From: Zea mays
Taxonomy: Eukaryota > Streptophyta > Magnoliopsida > Poales > Poaceae
DNA: 64,000 nucleotides
Direction of reading: 5' to 3'
Assembly: GCF_902167145.1 (NCBI RefSeq)
Contig: NC_050097.1
Coordinates: 39,788,095-39,852,094, forward strand
The notes under the pieces: model-generated
The model's input: only the letters and a program-made list of their open reading frames with translations
What the model was told of the DNA's origin: nothing
The model's database searches: none
Shown here: in pieces, positions 22,282 through 32,403 of the stretch
Layout of the letters: every line of letters starts with the position of its first letter
Position numbering within the stretch: position 1 is the stretch's first letter
Made by a program: the position numbers and the translations under genes

Positions 22282-25200
22282 TCAATCCAAGTTCCGCGAA
22301 TCTAAGACATTTAGCTCACTACGCAGCCTGCAAAAGGTCTTCTCATCTAGAGGCTTGGTAAAGATATCGGCTAGCTGGTTCTCGGTGCTAACATGAAACA
22401 CTTCGATATCTCCCTTTTGCTGGTGGTCTCTCAAAAAGTGATGTCGGATGTCTATGTGCTTTGTGCGGCTGTGTTCAACAGGATTTTCCGCCATGCGGAT
22501 AGCACTCTCATTATCACATAGGAGTGGGACTTTGCTCAGATTGTAGCCAAAGTCCCGGAGGGTTTGCCTCATCCAAAGTAGTTGCGCGCAACACTGTCCT
22601 GCGGCAACATACTCGGCCTCAGCGGTGGATAGGGCAACGGAAGTTTGTTTCTTAGAATTCCATGACACCAGGGACCTTCCTAAGAATTGGCACGTCCCCG
22701 ATGTACTCTTCCTATCGACCTTACATCCAGCATAGTCGGAGTCTGAGTATCCAACTAAGTCAAAGGTAGACCCCTTTGGATACCAGAGCCCGAAGCAAGG
22801 TGTAGCAACTAAATATCTAAGAATTCGCTTCACCGCCACTAAGTGACATTCCTTAGGATCGGATTGAAATCTAGCACACATGCATACGCTAAGCATAATA
22901 TCCGGTCTACTAGCACATAAGTAAAGCAAAGAACCTATTATTGACCGGTATGCTTTTTGATCAACGGACTTACCTCCTTTGTTGAGGTCAGTGTGTCCGT
23001 CGGTCCCCATCGGAGTCTTTGCGGGCTTGGCGTCCTTCATCCCAAACCGCTTTAGCAGATCTTGCGTGTACTTCGTTTGGGAGATGAAGGTGCCGTCCTT
23101 GAGTTGCTTCACTTGGAACCCAAGGAAGTAGTTCAACTCGCCCATCATCGACATCTCGAATTTCTGCGTCATCACCCTGCAAAACTCTTCACAAGACTTT
23201 TGGTTAGTAGAACCAAATATTATGTCATCGACATAAATTTGGCACACAAACAAATCACCATCACATGTCTTTGTAAAAAGAGTTGGATCGGCTTTCCCAA
23301 CCTTGAAAGCATTAGCAATTAAAAAGTCTCTAAGGCATTCATACCATGCTCTTGGGGCTTGCTTAAGTCCATAGAGCGCCTTAGAGAGCTTACACACATG
23401 GTCGGGGTACCGTTCATCCTCGAAGCCAGGGGGTTGCTCCACGTACACCTCCTCCTTGATTGGCCCGTTGAGGAAAGCGCTCTTCACATCCATTTGGTAC
23501 AACCTGAAAGAATGGTGAGCGGCATATGCTAGCAAGATACGAATTGATTCTAGCCTAGCCACAGGAGCAAAAGTCTCCTCAAAGTCCAAACCTGCGACTT
23601 GGGCATAACCTTTTGCCACAAGTCGAGCCTTGTTCCTTGTCACCACCCCGTGCTCGTCCTGTTTGTTGCGGAACACCCACTTGGTTCCCACAACATTTTG
23701 CTTCGGATGAGGCACCAGTGTCCAAACTTCATTGCGCTTGAAGTTGTTGAGTTCCTCCTGCATGGCCAACACCCAGTCCGGATCTAGCAAGGCCTCCTCT
23801 ACCCTGAAAGGCTCAATAGAAGAGACAAAGGAGTAATGCTCACAAAAATTAGCTAATCGAGATCGAGTAGTTACTCCCTTGCTAATGTCACCCAGAATTT
23901 GGTCGATGGGATGATCCCTTTGAATCATCGTTCGAACTTGGGTTGGAGGTGCCGGTTGCGCTTCTTCCTCCATCACATGATCAACTTGTGCTCCCCCTTG
24001 ATCACACGCCTCCTGTTGATGAACCTGTTCATCGTCTTGAGTTGGGGAATGCACCTTAGTTGAGGAAGAAGGTTGATCTAGTTCATATTGTTCCTGTGGC
24101 CGAACGTCTCCAATCGCCATGGTTCGTATAGCGGTCGTCGGAACATCTTCTTCATCTACATCATCACAATCAATAACTTGCTCTCTTGGAGAGCCATTAG
24201 TCACATCAAATACAACGTCGCTAGAGACTTCAACCAAACCCGATGATTTGTTGAAGACTCTATACGCCTTTGTATTTGAGTCATAACCTAACAAAAACCC
24301 TTCTACAGCTTTGGGAGCAAACTTAGAATTTCTACCTTTCTTCACTAGAATGTAGCACTTGCTCCCAAATACACGAAAGTAAGATACATTGGGTTTGTTA
24401 CCGGTTAGTAGCTCATACGACGTCTTCTTGAGGAGGCGGTGAAGGTAGACCCTGTTGATGGCGTGGCAAGCCGTATTCACGGCTTCCGTCCAAAAGTACT
24501 CGGGGGTCTTGAACTCTCCTAGCATCGTCCTTGCCATGTCAATGAGCGTCCTGTTCTTCCTCTCTACCACACCATTTTGCTGTGGTGTGTAGGGAGCGGA
24601 GAACTCGTGCTTGATCCCTTCTTCTTCAAGGAACTCCTCCACTTGAAGGTTCTTGAACTCGGACCCGTTGTCGCTCCTTATCTTCTTCACCTTGAGCTCA
24701 AACTCATTTTGAGCTCTCCTGAGGAAGCGCTTGAGGGTCCCTTGGGTTTCAGACTTATCCTGCAAAAAGAACACCCAAGTGAAGCGGGAAAAGTCATCAA
24801 CAATAACTAGACCATACTTACTTCCTCCTATACTTAGATAGGCGACGGGTCCGAAGAGGTCCATATGCAGCAGCTCCAGGGGTCTTGAAGTTGTCATCAC
24901 ATTCTTGCTGTGATGCGCTCCTCCCACTTGTTTACCTGCTTGACAAGCTGCACAAGGTCTATCTTTTTCGAATTGAACGTTAGTCAAACCTATCACGTGT
25001 TCTCCCTTTAGAAGTTTGTGAAGGTTCTTCATCCCCACATGTGCTAAGCGGCGATGCCACAGCCAGCCCATGCTAGTCTTAGCTATTAAGCATGCATCTA
25101 GACCGGCTTCTTTTTTTGCAAAATCAACTAAGTACAGTTTGCCGTCTAATACACCCTTAAAAGCTAGTGAACCATCACTTCTTCTAAAGACAGACACATC

Positions 25201-25488
25201 TACATTAGTAAATAGACAGTTATACCCCATATTGCATAATTGACTAACAGATAGTAAATTATATCCTAGAGACTCTACTAAAAACACATTAGAAATTGAG
25301 TGCTCATTTGATATTGCAATTTTACCTAACCCTTTTACCTTGCCTTGATTCCCATCACCGAAAATAATTGAATCTTGGGAATCCTTATTCTTGACGTAGG
25401 AGGTGAACATCTTCTTCTCCCCCGTCATATGGTTTGTGCATCCGCTGTCAATAATCCAGCTTGAACCCCCGGATGCATAAACCTGCAA
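22282..25488 (-). CDS. pol: Sirevirus F Pol: protease fragment, integrase, RT, RNase H (intact)
   Basis: Open frame of 1,068 codons from the first Met, in the same frame as gag and separated from the gag stop by only two codons. So translation probably comes by read-through rather than from this Met. Domains in order by residue: protease active site DSG at 14-16; GAG-pre-integrase zinc finger about 141-190 (His150, Cys179, Cys182); integrase with Asp210, Asp273 and Glu309; acidic linker about 430-540; RT about 587-830 with YVDD at 752-755; RNase H about 905-1045 ([26 protein letters not shown]). The C terminus DSRNLD matches sister copies. All catalytic residues I can name are present. It would copy element RNA into DNA and insert it. 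Confidence 0.96.
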   Translation of the reverse strand: MQVYASGGSSWIIDSGCTNHMTGEKKMFTSYVKNKDSQDSIIFGDGNQGKVKGLGKIAISNEHSISNVFLVESLGYNLLSVSQLCNMGYNCLFTNVDVSVFRRSDGSLAFKGVLDGKLYLVDFAKKEAGLDACLIAKTSMGWLWHRRLAHVGMKNLHKLLKGEHVIGLTNVQFEKDRPCAACQAGKQVGGAHHSKNVMTTSRPLELLHMDLFGPVAYLSIGGSKYGLVIVDDFSRFTWVFFLQDKSETQGTLKRFLRRAQNEFELKVKKIRSDNGSEFKNLQVEEFLEEEGIKHEFSAPYTPQQNGVVERKNRTLIDMARTMLGEFKTPEYFWTEAVNTACHAINRVYLHRLLKKTSYELLTGNKPNVSYFRVFGSKCYILVKKGRNSKFAPKAVEGFLLGYDSNTKAYRVFNKSSGLVEVSSDVVFDVTNGSPREQVIDCDDVDEEDVPTTAIRTMAIGDVRPQEQYELDQPSSSTKVHSPTQDDEQVHQQEACDQGGAQVDHVMEEEAQPAPPTQVRTMIQRDHPIDQILGDISKGVTTRSRLANFCEHYSFVSSIEPFRVEEALLDPDWVLAMQEELNNFKRNEVWTLVPHPKQNVVGTKWVFRNKQDEHGVVTRNKARLVAKGYAQVAGLDFEETFAPVARLESIRILLAYAAHHSFRLYQMDVKSAFLNGPIKEEVYVEQPPGFEDERYPDHVCKLSKALYGLKQAPRAWYECLRDFLIANAFKVGKADPTLFTKTCDGDLFVCQIYVDDIIFGSTNQKSCEEFCRVMTQKFEMSMMGELNYFLGFQVKQLKDGTFISQTKYTQDLLKRFGMKDAKPAKTPMGTDGHTDLNKGGKSVDQKAYRSIIGSLLYLCASRPDIMLSVCMCARFQSDPKECHLVAVKRILRYLVATPCFGLWYPKGSTFDLVGYSDSDYAGCKVDRKSTSGTCQFLGRSLVSWNSKKQTSVALSTAEAEYVAAGQCCAQLLWMRQTLRDFGYNLSKVPLLCDNESAIRMAENPVEHSRTKHIDIRHHFLRDHQQKGDIEVFHVSTENQLADIFTKPLDEKTFCRLRSELNVLDSRNLD

Positions 25489-25494
25489 GCAAAT

Positions 25495-27885
25495 TTAGGC
25501 TTGGGACTTAGGTACCCAACTCATGTTGGGTCCTACAAGGTTAGCACAAATATTCTTAGGGACCCAAATGCAAGTTTTGTCTCCCTTGCATCTTGCCCCT
25601 AACTTCCTAGCAATTACCTTTCTATCCTTTCTACAAATTGCAAAGGAAGCATTCAAAGCATGATATATTGTAGAAGGCTCATTAACTTTCCTAGGAATAT
25701 TAACAACATTTCTCCTAGGCATATTATGAACAACATCCCTTCTACCAACATTTCTATCATGCACATATGAAGAACTAGAAGCAAACATAGCATGAGAAAA
25801 ATCATCGTACTCATTATAACTCTTATAAGCATTTCTAGTTTGTCTCCTATCATGATATAAAAAGGCATGGTTCCTTTTAGCACTAGTAGCCATAGGGGCC
25901 TTCCCTTTCTCCTTAGTGGGAATGGGAGCCTTATGGCTTGTTAAGTTCTTGGCTTCCCTCTTGAAGCCAAGCCCATCCTTAATTGAGGGGTGTCTACCAA
26001 CCGTGTAGGCATCCCTAGCAAATTTTAGTTTATCAAAATTACTCTTGCTAGTCTTAAGTTGAGCATTAAGACTAGCTAATTCATCATTCAATTTTGAAAT
26101 AGAAACTAAGTGTTCGCTACAAGCATTAATATCAATATCCTTACACCTAGTGCAAATTTCAACATATTCAACACAAGAGTTGGATTTATTTGCTTCTACT
26201 AGTTTAGCATTTAAATCATCGTTTATGCTTTTTAAGTTAGAAATAGAATCATGGCATGTTGACACTTCACCAGCAAGCATTTCATTCCTCTTAATTTCTA
26301 ATGCAAGGGATTTTTGAGCCTCTACAAACTTATCATGTTCTTCATACAACAAATCCTCTTGCTTTTCTAAAAGTATATTCTTTTCATTCAAGGCATCAAT
26401 TAATTCATTAATTTTGTCTATCTTAGATCTATCTAAGCCCTTGAACAAACATGAATAATCTACTTCATCCTCATCACTAGATTCGTCCTCACTTGAAGAA
26501 GCAAGGGTAGAGTTGCGAGTACATACCTTCTTCTCCTTTGCCATAAGGCATGTGTGACGCTCGTTGGGGAAGAGGGTTGATTTGTTGAAGGCGGTGGCGG
26601 CGAGTCCTTCATTGTCGGAGTCGGAAGAGGAGCAATCCGAGTCCCACTCCTTGCCTAGATGCGCCTCGCCCTTTGCCTTCTTGTAATGCTTCTTATTTTC
26701 CCTCTTGTTTCCCTTTTCCTGGTCACTATCATTATCGGGGCAGTTAGCGATAAAATGACCAATCTTACCGCACTTGAAGCATGAGCGCTTTCCCTTCGTC
26801 TTGGTCTTGCTTGGCTGCCCCTTGTGACCCTTTAGCACCGTCTTGAAGCGTTTGATGATGAGAGCCATCTCTTCATCATTAAGTCCGACCGCCTCAATTT
26901 GTGCCACCTTGCTAGGTAGCGCCTCCTTACTTCTTGATGCCTTGAGAGCAAAAGGTTGTGGTTTGTTGATCGGTCCATTCAAGGCGTCGTCCACGTATCT
27001 TGCCTCCTTGATCATCATTCGCCCGCTGACGAATTTTCCTAAGACTTCTTCGGGCGACATTTTGGTGTACCTGGGATTCTCACGAATATTATTCACCAAA
27101 TGAGGATCAAGAACGGTAAAGGACCTTAGCATTAGTCGGACGACGTCATGGTCCGTCCATCGCGTGCTTCCGTAGCTCCTTATTTTGTTGATAAGGGTCT
27201 TGAGCCGGTTGTATGTTTGAGTTGGCTCCTCGCCCCTTATCATCGCGAACCGTCCAAGCTCGCCCTCCACCAACTCCATTTTGGTGAGCAAGGTAGCGTC
27301 ATTTCCCTCATGAGAGATCTTGAGGGTATCCCAGATTTGCTTGGCGTTATCCAAGCCACTCACTTTGTTATATTCATCCCTGCACAATGAAGCTAGAAGA
27401 ACAGTAGTAGCTTGTGCATTCTTATGGATTTGCTCATTAATGAATATAGGACTATCTAAACTATTAAAGTGCATTCCACTATCTACAATCTCCCATATAC
27501 TAGGATGGAGAGAAAATAGGTGACTACGCATTTTGTGGCTCCAAAATCCGTAGTCCTCCCCATCAAAGTGTGGGGGCTTGCCGAGTGGAATGGAAAGCAA
27601 ATGTGAATTTGAGCTTTGCGGAATACGAGAGTAGTCAAAGGAAAAGTTAGAATTAACCGGTTTCCTTTGCTCGTAGTCGTTGTGGTCGTCGTCCTTTTGG
27701 GAAGAAGTAGACTCATCACTGTCGTCGTAGTAGACGATCTCCTTGATGCGCCTCGTCTTCTTCTTCTTCCCTTCCTTTCGTCTATGACCCGAGCCGGAGT
27801 CGGTAGGCTTGTCATCTTTGAGCTCATTGACGAAGGACTCCTTCTCCTTATCGTTGATCACGATTCCCTTCCCCTTAGGATCCAT
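25495..27885 (-). CDS. gag: Sirevirus F Gag (intact)
   Basis: Open frame of 796 codons starting MDPKGKG, 50 bp after the 5' LTR. The N-terminal 75 residues are charged and Lys/Asp-rich. Residues about 80-300 form the copia Gag core (FSFDYSRIP, FWSHKMRSHL, AKQIWDTLKISHEG). A CCHC zinc knuckle is at residues 369-382 (CFKCGKIGHFIANC), followed by a Ser/Asp/Glu-rich acidic stretch and a coiled-coil-like region at about 500-620. The tail is basic and ends SWVPKSQA. The protein packages element RNA in particles. Length is large for copia Gag but usual for Sireviruses. The TAA stop is followed in frame by pol. The sister copies in A and C align along the whole length. Confidence 0.96.
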   Translation of the reverse strand: MDPKGKGIVINDKEKESFVNELKDDKPTDSGSGHRRKEGKKKKTRRIKEIVYYDDSDESTSSQKDDDHNDYEQRKPVNSNFSFDYSRIPQSSNSHLLSIPLGKPPHFDGEDYGFWSHKMRSHLFSLHPSIWEIVDSGMHFNSLDSPIFINEQIHKNAQATTVLLASLCRDEYNKVSGLDNAKQIWDTLKISHEGNDATLLTKMELVEGELGRFAMIRGEEPTQTYNRLKTLINKIRSYGSTRWTDHDVVRLMLRSFTVLDPHLVNNIRENPRYTKMSPEEVLGKFVSGRMMIKEARYVDDALNGPINKPQPFALKASRSKEALPSKVAQIEAVGLNDEEMALIIKRFKTVLKGHKGQPSKTKTKGKRSCFKCGKIGHFIANCPDNDSDQEKGNKRENKKHYKKAKGEAHLGKEWDSDCSSSDSDNEGLAATAFNKSTLFPNERHTCLMAKEKKVCTRNSTLASSSEDESSDEDEVDYSCLFKGLDRSKIDKINELIDALNEKNILLEKQEDLLYEEHDKFVEAQKSLALEIKRNEMLAGEVSTCHDSISNLKSINDDLNAKLVEANKSNSCVEYVEICTRCKDIDINACSEHLVSISKLNDELASLNAQLKTSKSNFDKLKFARDAYTVGRHPSIKDGLGFKREAKNLTSHKAPIPTKEKGKAPMATSAKRNHAFLYHDRRQTRNAYKSYNEYDDFSHAMFASSSSYVHDRNVGRRDVVHNMPRRNVVNIPRKVNEPSTIYHALNASFAICRKDRKVIARKLGARCKGDKTCIWVPKNICANLVGPNMSWVPKSQA

Positions 27886-27921
27886 CTCTTCGGGCGGCTA
27901 GTCCCTTTCTTGAAGAGAACG

Positions 27922-27933
27922 GCTCTGATACCA
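27922..27933 (-). other. Primer binding site of Sirevirus F
   Basis: On the minus strand TGGTATCAGAGC is a perfect complement to the initiator tRNA-Met 3' end. It lies two bases inside the 5' LTR. Confidence 0.9.
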
Positions 27934-27935
27934 AT

Positions 27936-29177
27936 TGAGAGCACCTAGAGGGGGGGGTGAATAGGTGATCCTGTAAAACTTAAACTTATAGCCACAAAAA
28001 CTTGTTAAGTGTTAGCACAGTTCTTGCCAAGTGGCTAGAGAGGAGTCAAAACACAATAACCAAGAAAGCAATCACAGAGATGACACGGTGGTTATCCCGT
28101 GGTTCGGCCAAGTACAAAACTTGCCTACTCCACGTTGTGGCGTCCCAACGGACGAGAGTTGCACTCAACTCCTCTCAAGTGATCCAATGATCAACTTGAA
28201 TACCACGGTGTTCTTCTTTTCTTTGCTCTTTTCCCGTTTGCGAGGAATCTCCACAACTTGGAGTCTCTCGCCCTGACAATAGAGTTTCACAAAGAAGTAC
28301 GGAGTAAGGGAGGGAAGCAACACACACAAATCCACAGCAAAATGCGCACACACACGGCCAAGAATCGAGCTCAAAAGACTATCTCAAAGTTCTCACTAGA
28401 ACGGAGCTCGAATCACTTAGAATGACAAACAATTGCGCAAAGACTGAGTGTGGATGATCAAGATTGCTCTAAGGTTGCTTGGTGTACTCCTCCATGCGCC
28501 TAGGGGTCCCTTTTATAGCCCCAAGGCAGCTAGGAGCCGTTGAGAACAAATCTGGCAGGCCATCCTTGCCTTCTGTCGTCGGGCGCACCGGACAGTCCGG
28601 TGCACACCGGACACTGTCCGGTGCCCGATTTCTTTCCTTAACAGGCGCAGCCGACCGTTGCCAACCGTTGCAGATCTGGCGCACCGGACAGTCCGGTGCA
28701 CACCGGACAGTCCGGTGCCTCCTTCCGACCGTTGGCCAGGCCACGTGTCCCGCGCAGATCGCGCGGCCGACCGTTGGCTCAGCCGACCGTTGGCTCACCG
28801 GACAGTCCGGTGCACACCGGACAGTCCGGTGAATTATAGTCGTACGCCGTCGGCAAATTCCCGAGAGCGGCTTCTTCGCCCGAGGCAGCCTGGCGCACCG
28901 GACACTGTCCGGTGCACCACCGGACAGTCCGGTGCCCCAGACCGAAGCAGTCTTTTGGCTGTACACAGCCAACTCTTCTTCTTTCTTCTTCTTTCTGTTT
29001 CTATCACTTAGACAAGTATATTAGTACATAACACCAATGTACTAAGACTTAGAAACATACCTTTACTTGTGATTTGCACCTTGTTCATCCATGGGCATAG
29101 ATTCACAATTAAGCACTTGTGTTTGCACTCAATCACCAAAATACTTAGAAATGGCCCAAGGGCACATTTCCCTTTCA
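27936..29177 (-). repeat. 5' LTR of Sirevirus F
   Basis: 1,242 bp, TG...CA ended, with the same palindrome array and TATA as its partner but one palindrome unit fewer and an 8-G run. It is followed by the caact duplication at 29178-29182 and then the last 36 bases of the T1 3' LTR. Confidence 0.94.
28511..28517 (-). promoter_or_regulatory. TATA box of Sirevirus F 5' LTR
   Basis: The plus strand reads TTTTATA, i.e. TATAAAA on the element strand, directly downstream of the palindrome array in element direction. The equivalent is at 30573-30579 in the LTR of A. Confidence 0.65.
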
Positions 29178-29218
29178 CAACTGTAGGTGGGCCTAATTAC
29201 TTGGGAGGTTCCGTCACA
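29178..29218 (+). repeat. 3' LTR of T1, last part, with second caact copy
   Basis: 29178-29182 is the right target duplication of F. 29183-29218 completes the T1 3' LTR to exactly 4,010 bp, ending GTCACA. It is followed by catag (29219-29223), the right target duplication of T1, and then by the gag frame of Sirevirus A. Confidence 0.93.
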
Positions 29219-29223
29219 CATAG

Positions 29224-29927
29224 CTCCTTATTTTGTTGATGAGGGTCTTGAGCCGGTTGTACGTTTCGGTTGGCTCCTCGCCCCTGATCATTGCGAATCT
29301 CCCAAGTTCGCCCTCCACCAACTCCATCTTGGTGAGCATGGTGACGTCGTTCCCCTCATGCGAGATCTTGAGGGTGTCCCAGATCTGCTTGGCGTTATCC
29401 AAGCCGCTTACCTTATGGTATTCATCCCTGCACAATGATGCTAGAAGAACAGTAGTAGCTTGTGCATTTTTGTGAATTTGCTCATTGATAAATATGGGAC
29501 TATCAGTACTATCAAATTGCATTCCACTCTCTACTATCTCCCATATGCTTGGATGGAGAGAGAACAAGTGACTACACATTTTGTGACTCCAAAATCTGTA
29601 GTCCTCTCTATCAAAGTGAGGAGGTTTACCAAGTGGAATGGAGAGTAAATGAGCATTTGTACTTTGCGGAATACGAGAATAATCAAAAGAAAAGTTTGAA
29701 TTGACCGTTTTCTTTTTCTCGTAGTTGTTGTCGTCCTTTTGGGAAGAAGAGGACTCGTCACTGTTGTCGTAGTAGACGATCTCCTTGATGCGCCTTGTTT
29801 TCTTCTTCTTCCCGTCTTTTCTTTTGTGGCTCGAGCCCGAGTCAGTAGGCTTGTCATCTTTTGGATCATTGACAAAGGACTCCTTCTCCTTATCATTGAC
29901 CACCATCCCCTTGCCCTTAGGATCCAT
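29224..29927 (-). pseudogene. gag: Sirevirus A gag, N-terminal part
   Basis: The minus-strand frame starts MDPKGKGMVVNDKEKES and runs open to IRSY, where the chromovirus T1 is inserted; the next residues of the same protein resume at 6578. It contains the charged N terminus and the Gag core (FSFDYSRIP, AKQIWDTLKISHEG) and is very similar to F Gag. No stop or frameshift lies in it, so before T1 inserted this Gag may have been largely open. Confidence 0.93.
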
Positions 29928-29963
29928 CTCTTCGGGCGATTAGTCCCTTACGTGAAGAGAACG

Positions 29964-29975
29964 ACTCTGATACCA
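29964..29975 (-). other. Primer binding site of Sirevirus A
   Basis: The minus strand reads TGGTATCAGAGT, the tRNA-Met primer complement with one changed base at its end. It lies two bases inside the 5' LTR start at 29978. Confidence 0.85.
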
Positions 29976-29977
29976 AT

Positions 29978-30860
29978 TGAGAGCACCTAGAGGGGGGGGG
30001 GGGGTGAATAGGTGATCCTGTAAAAACTTGAAACTTAATGCCACAAAGCTTGATTAGGAGTTAGCACAATAAAGCCAAGTGGCTAGAGAGAAGTTCTTGC
30101 AAGACACGATAACCACAAGAAGATCAACACAGATAGGCATAGTGGTTTATCCCGTGGTTCGACCAAGTCCAACACTTGCCTACTCCACGTTGTGGCGTCC
30201 CAACGAACGAGGGTTGCAGTCAACCCCTCTCAAGCGGTCCAAAGACCCACTTGAATACCATGGTGTTTTGCTTTACTTTACTATATCCCACTTGCGAGGA
30301 ATCTCCACAACTTGGAGCCTCTCGCCCTTACAGTTTGATGTTCACAAAGAAGCACAGAAGTAAGGCTAGGATGAGCAACACACATGACACAAAATCAGAG
30401 CACAACACGCACACAAGTCACAACTCGAGCTCACAACACAACCCAAATAGATCTCTACTCAAATGGAGCTCTAGTTGCTATCACAAAGAATCGAATACGC
30501 GGAATTTGAGTCTTGGTGCTTAGGAATGCTTAGAGAATGCTTGGTGTACTCCTCCATGCGCCTAGGGGTCCCTTTTATAGCCCTAAGGCAGCTAGGAGCC
30601 GTTGAGAGCATTCCAAGAAGGCAATTCTTGCCTTCTATCGCCTGGCGCACCGGACTGTCCGGTGCGGATTTCTTTCCTTCTTTGGCGAAGCCGACCGTTG
30701 GAGATTCAGAGCCATTGGCGCACCGGACACTGTCCGGTGCACACCGGACAGTCCGGTGCCCCCTTCTGACCGTTGGCTCTGCCACGCGTCGCGTGCGGAT
30801 TACGCGGTCGACCGTTGGCCCGGCCGACTGTTGGCTCACTGGACAGTCCGGTGCACCACC
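29978..30860 (-). repeat. 5' LTR of Sirevirus A, first part
   Basis: Starts TGAGAGCACC on the plus strand with a run of 13 G (29991-30003). It carries TATA at 30573-30579 (minus strand) and CACCGGA palindromes from about 30645. It is cut at 30860 inside the palindrome array by Huck H1, with duplication ccacc. It is clearly related to the LTR of F but more diverged. Confidence 0.9.
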
Positions 30861-31357
30861 TGTCGGGGACCATAATTAGGGGTACCCCCAAGACTCCTAA
30901 TCTCAGCTGGTAACCCCCATCAGCACAAAGCTGCAAAGGCCTGATGGGTGCGATTAAGTCAAGGCTCGGTCCACTCAAGGACACGATCTCACCTCGCCCG
31001 AGCCCAGCCTCGGGCAAGGGCAGCCGACCCCAGAGGATCTACGTCTTGCCCGAGGGTCCCCTCAAGCAACGGACACACCTTCAGCTCGCCCGAGGCCTGG
31101 TCTTCGCCTAGAAGCAACCTTGGCCAAATCGCCACGACGACCGACCATATCGCAGGAGCATTTAATGCAAAGGTGGCCTAACACCTTATCCTGACGCACG
31201 CCCTTCAGTCGATTGAGCCGAAGTGACCGCAGTCACTTCGCCGCTCCACTGACCAGTCTGACAAGAAGACAGCGCCGACCGCATCGCTCCGACTGTTGTG
31301 CCACTCGACAGAGTGAGGCTGACAGCGGCCAAGTCCAGCGTCAGGCACCATAGGAAG

Positions 31358-31740
31358 CTCCGCCTCGCCCGACCCAGGGCTCGGACTCGGGCTCGGGCCC
31401 CGGAAGACGATGAACTCCGCCTCGCCCGACCCAGGTCTCGGACTCGGGCTCGGCCCCGGAAGACGACAAACTCCGCCTCGCCCGACCCAGGGCTCGGACT
31501 CGGGCTCGGCCCCGGAAGACGACGAACTCCGCCTCGCCCAACCCAGGGCTCGGACTCGACCCCGGAAGACGACGAACTCCGCCTCGCCCGACCCAGGGCT
31601 CGGACTCGGGCTCGGGCTCGGAAGACGACGAACTCCGCCTCGCCCGACCCAAGGGCTCGGACTCGACCTCGACCTCAAAAGACAGACTCGACCTCGACCT
31701 CGACCTCGGAGGAGCCTCCGCCTCGCCCAACCCAGGGCTC
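31358..31740 (+). repeat. 56-bp tandem repeat in Huck U3 (7 unit starts)
   Basis: Units begin CTCCGCCTCGCCCGACCC and run through GGGCTCGGACTCGGGCTCGGC to GGAAGACGACGAA. I count seven unit starts here, with the last units degraded into GACCTCGACCTC runs. The 3' LTR (43422-43865) has eight and copy D has a reverse-strand array (about 52040-52425). The array gives long spurious ORFs on both strands. Confidence 0.88.
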
Positions 31741-32106
31741 GGACCGACCACGTCACAGGAGGCACCATCATTACCCTACCCCAAGCTAACTCAGGCTACG
31801 GGGAACAAGACCGGCATTCCATCTGGCTCGCCTTGGTAAACAAGTAATGATGGCGCCCCGCATGCTCCATGACGACGGCGGCTCTCAGCTCCCTTACGGA
31901 AGCAAGGGGACATCAGCAAGGACTCGACAGCTGTCCTTCCGCCAGGCTCCAGCGCTCCTCTGACGGCCATGACACCACACGAACAGGGTGCCAAAACCTC
32001 TCCGGCTGCCACGACGGCATGTACTTAGGGCACTAGCTCTTCTCTGCTAGACACGTTAGCACACTGCTATACCTCCCATTGTACACCTGGACCCCCTCCT
32101 TACGCC

Positions 32107-32112
32107 TATAAA
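32107..32112 (+). promoter_or_regulatory. TATA box of Huck H1 5' LTR
   Basis: TATAAA in TACGCCTATAAAGGGAAGG, repeated at 44241-44246 in the 3' LTR and preserved in copy D on the minus strand (51599-51605). It is the likely element promoter. Confidence 0.65.
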
Positions 32113-32403
32113 GGGAAGGTCCAGGGCTCTCTTACGGGAGGGTTGGCCGCGCGGGGAAGGACGGGACGACGCGTGCATAGGCCTCTCGCTCCCTCCCGTG
32201 CGGACGCTTGTAACCCCCTACTGCAAGCGCACCCGACCTGGGCGCGGGACAAACACGAAGGCCGCGGGTTTCCCCTTTTACGCCTGTCTCCCTCCGGCTT
32301 CTCCCCCCTTCGCGCTCCGTCTCGCGCCGACCCATCTGGGCTGGGGCATGCGGCGACAATTTACTCGTCGGTCCAGGGACCCCTCGGGGTCGAAACGCCG
32401 ACA

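Larger units (their letters stand above)
20192..29177 (-). mobile_element. Sirevirus F (Ty1-copia), complete, both genes open
   Basis: This is an 8,986-bp complete Opie/Ji-type Sirevirus on the minus strand. In its own direction it has 5' LTR 29177-27936 (1,242 bp), tRNA-Met PBS 27933-27922, gag 27885-25495, pol 25488-22282, a non-coding region with serial polypurine tracts, and 3' LTR 21458-20192 (1,267 bp). The LTRs differ by about five substitutions, three bases in a G run, and one 22-bp palindrome unit, so the insertion is very young. It sits inside the 3' LTR of T1, 36 bp from that LTR's end, and is flanked by a perfect caact duplication. All signals needed for an autonomous copy are visible; activity cannot be judged from sequence. 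Confidence 0.95.
6579..29218 (+). mobile_element. Tekay/Del-type chromovirus T1 (Ty3-gypsy), with Sirevirus F nested in its 3' LTR
   Basis: T1 is about 13.6 kb once the nested Sirevirus F (20192-29177 plus one duplication copy) is set aside. Its order is 5' LTR 6579-10588, PBS 10591-10602, extra ORF 10827-11411, gag-pol 11590-16067, polypurine tract ending 16217, and 3' LTR 16218-20191 continuing at 29183-29218. The C-terminal chromodomain and the gypsy domain order (protease, RT, RNase H, integrase) place it in the Del/Tekay chromovirus lineage. The two LTRs are both exactly 4,010 bp and differ by roughly 20 substitutions by eye, so it is a recent insertion. A frameshift in pol makes this copy defective for a full Pol. 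Confidence 0.92.
30861..32403 (+). repeat. 5' LTR of Huck H1
   Basis: 1,543 bp, starts TGTCGGGG and ends CGCCGACA. It contains the 56-bp tandem repeat (31358-31740), a TATA box at 32107-32112 (TATAAA in CCTATAAAGGG) and a GC-rich R-U5. The 3' LTR is 1,614 bp and has one more repeat unit plus small insertions. Confidence 0.93.

Noticed and set aside
31205..31847. Long overlapping ORFs on both strands in the Huck LTR
   Set aside because: They are translations of the 56-bp GC-rich tandem repeat, open in several frames at once, and shift with unit number.
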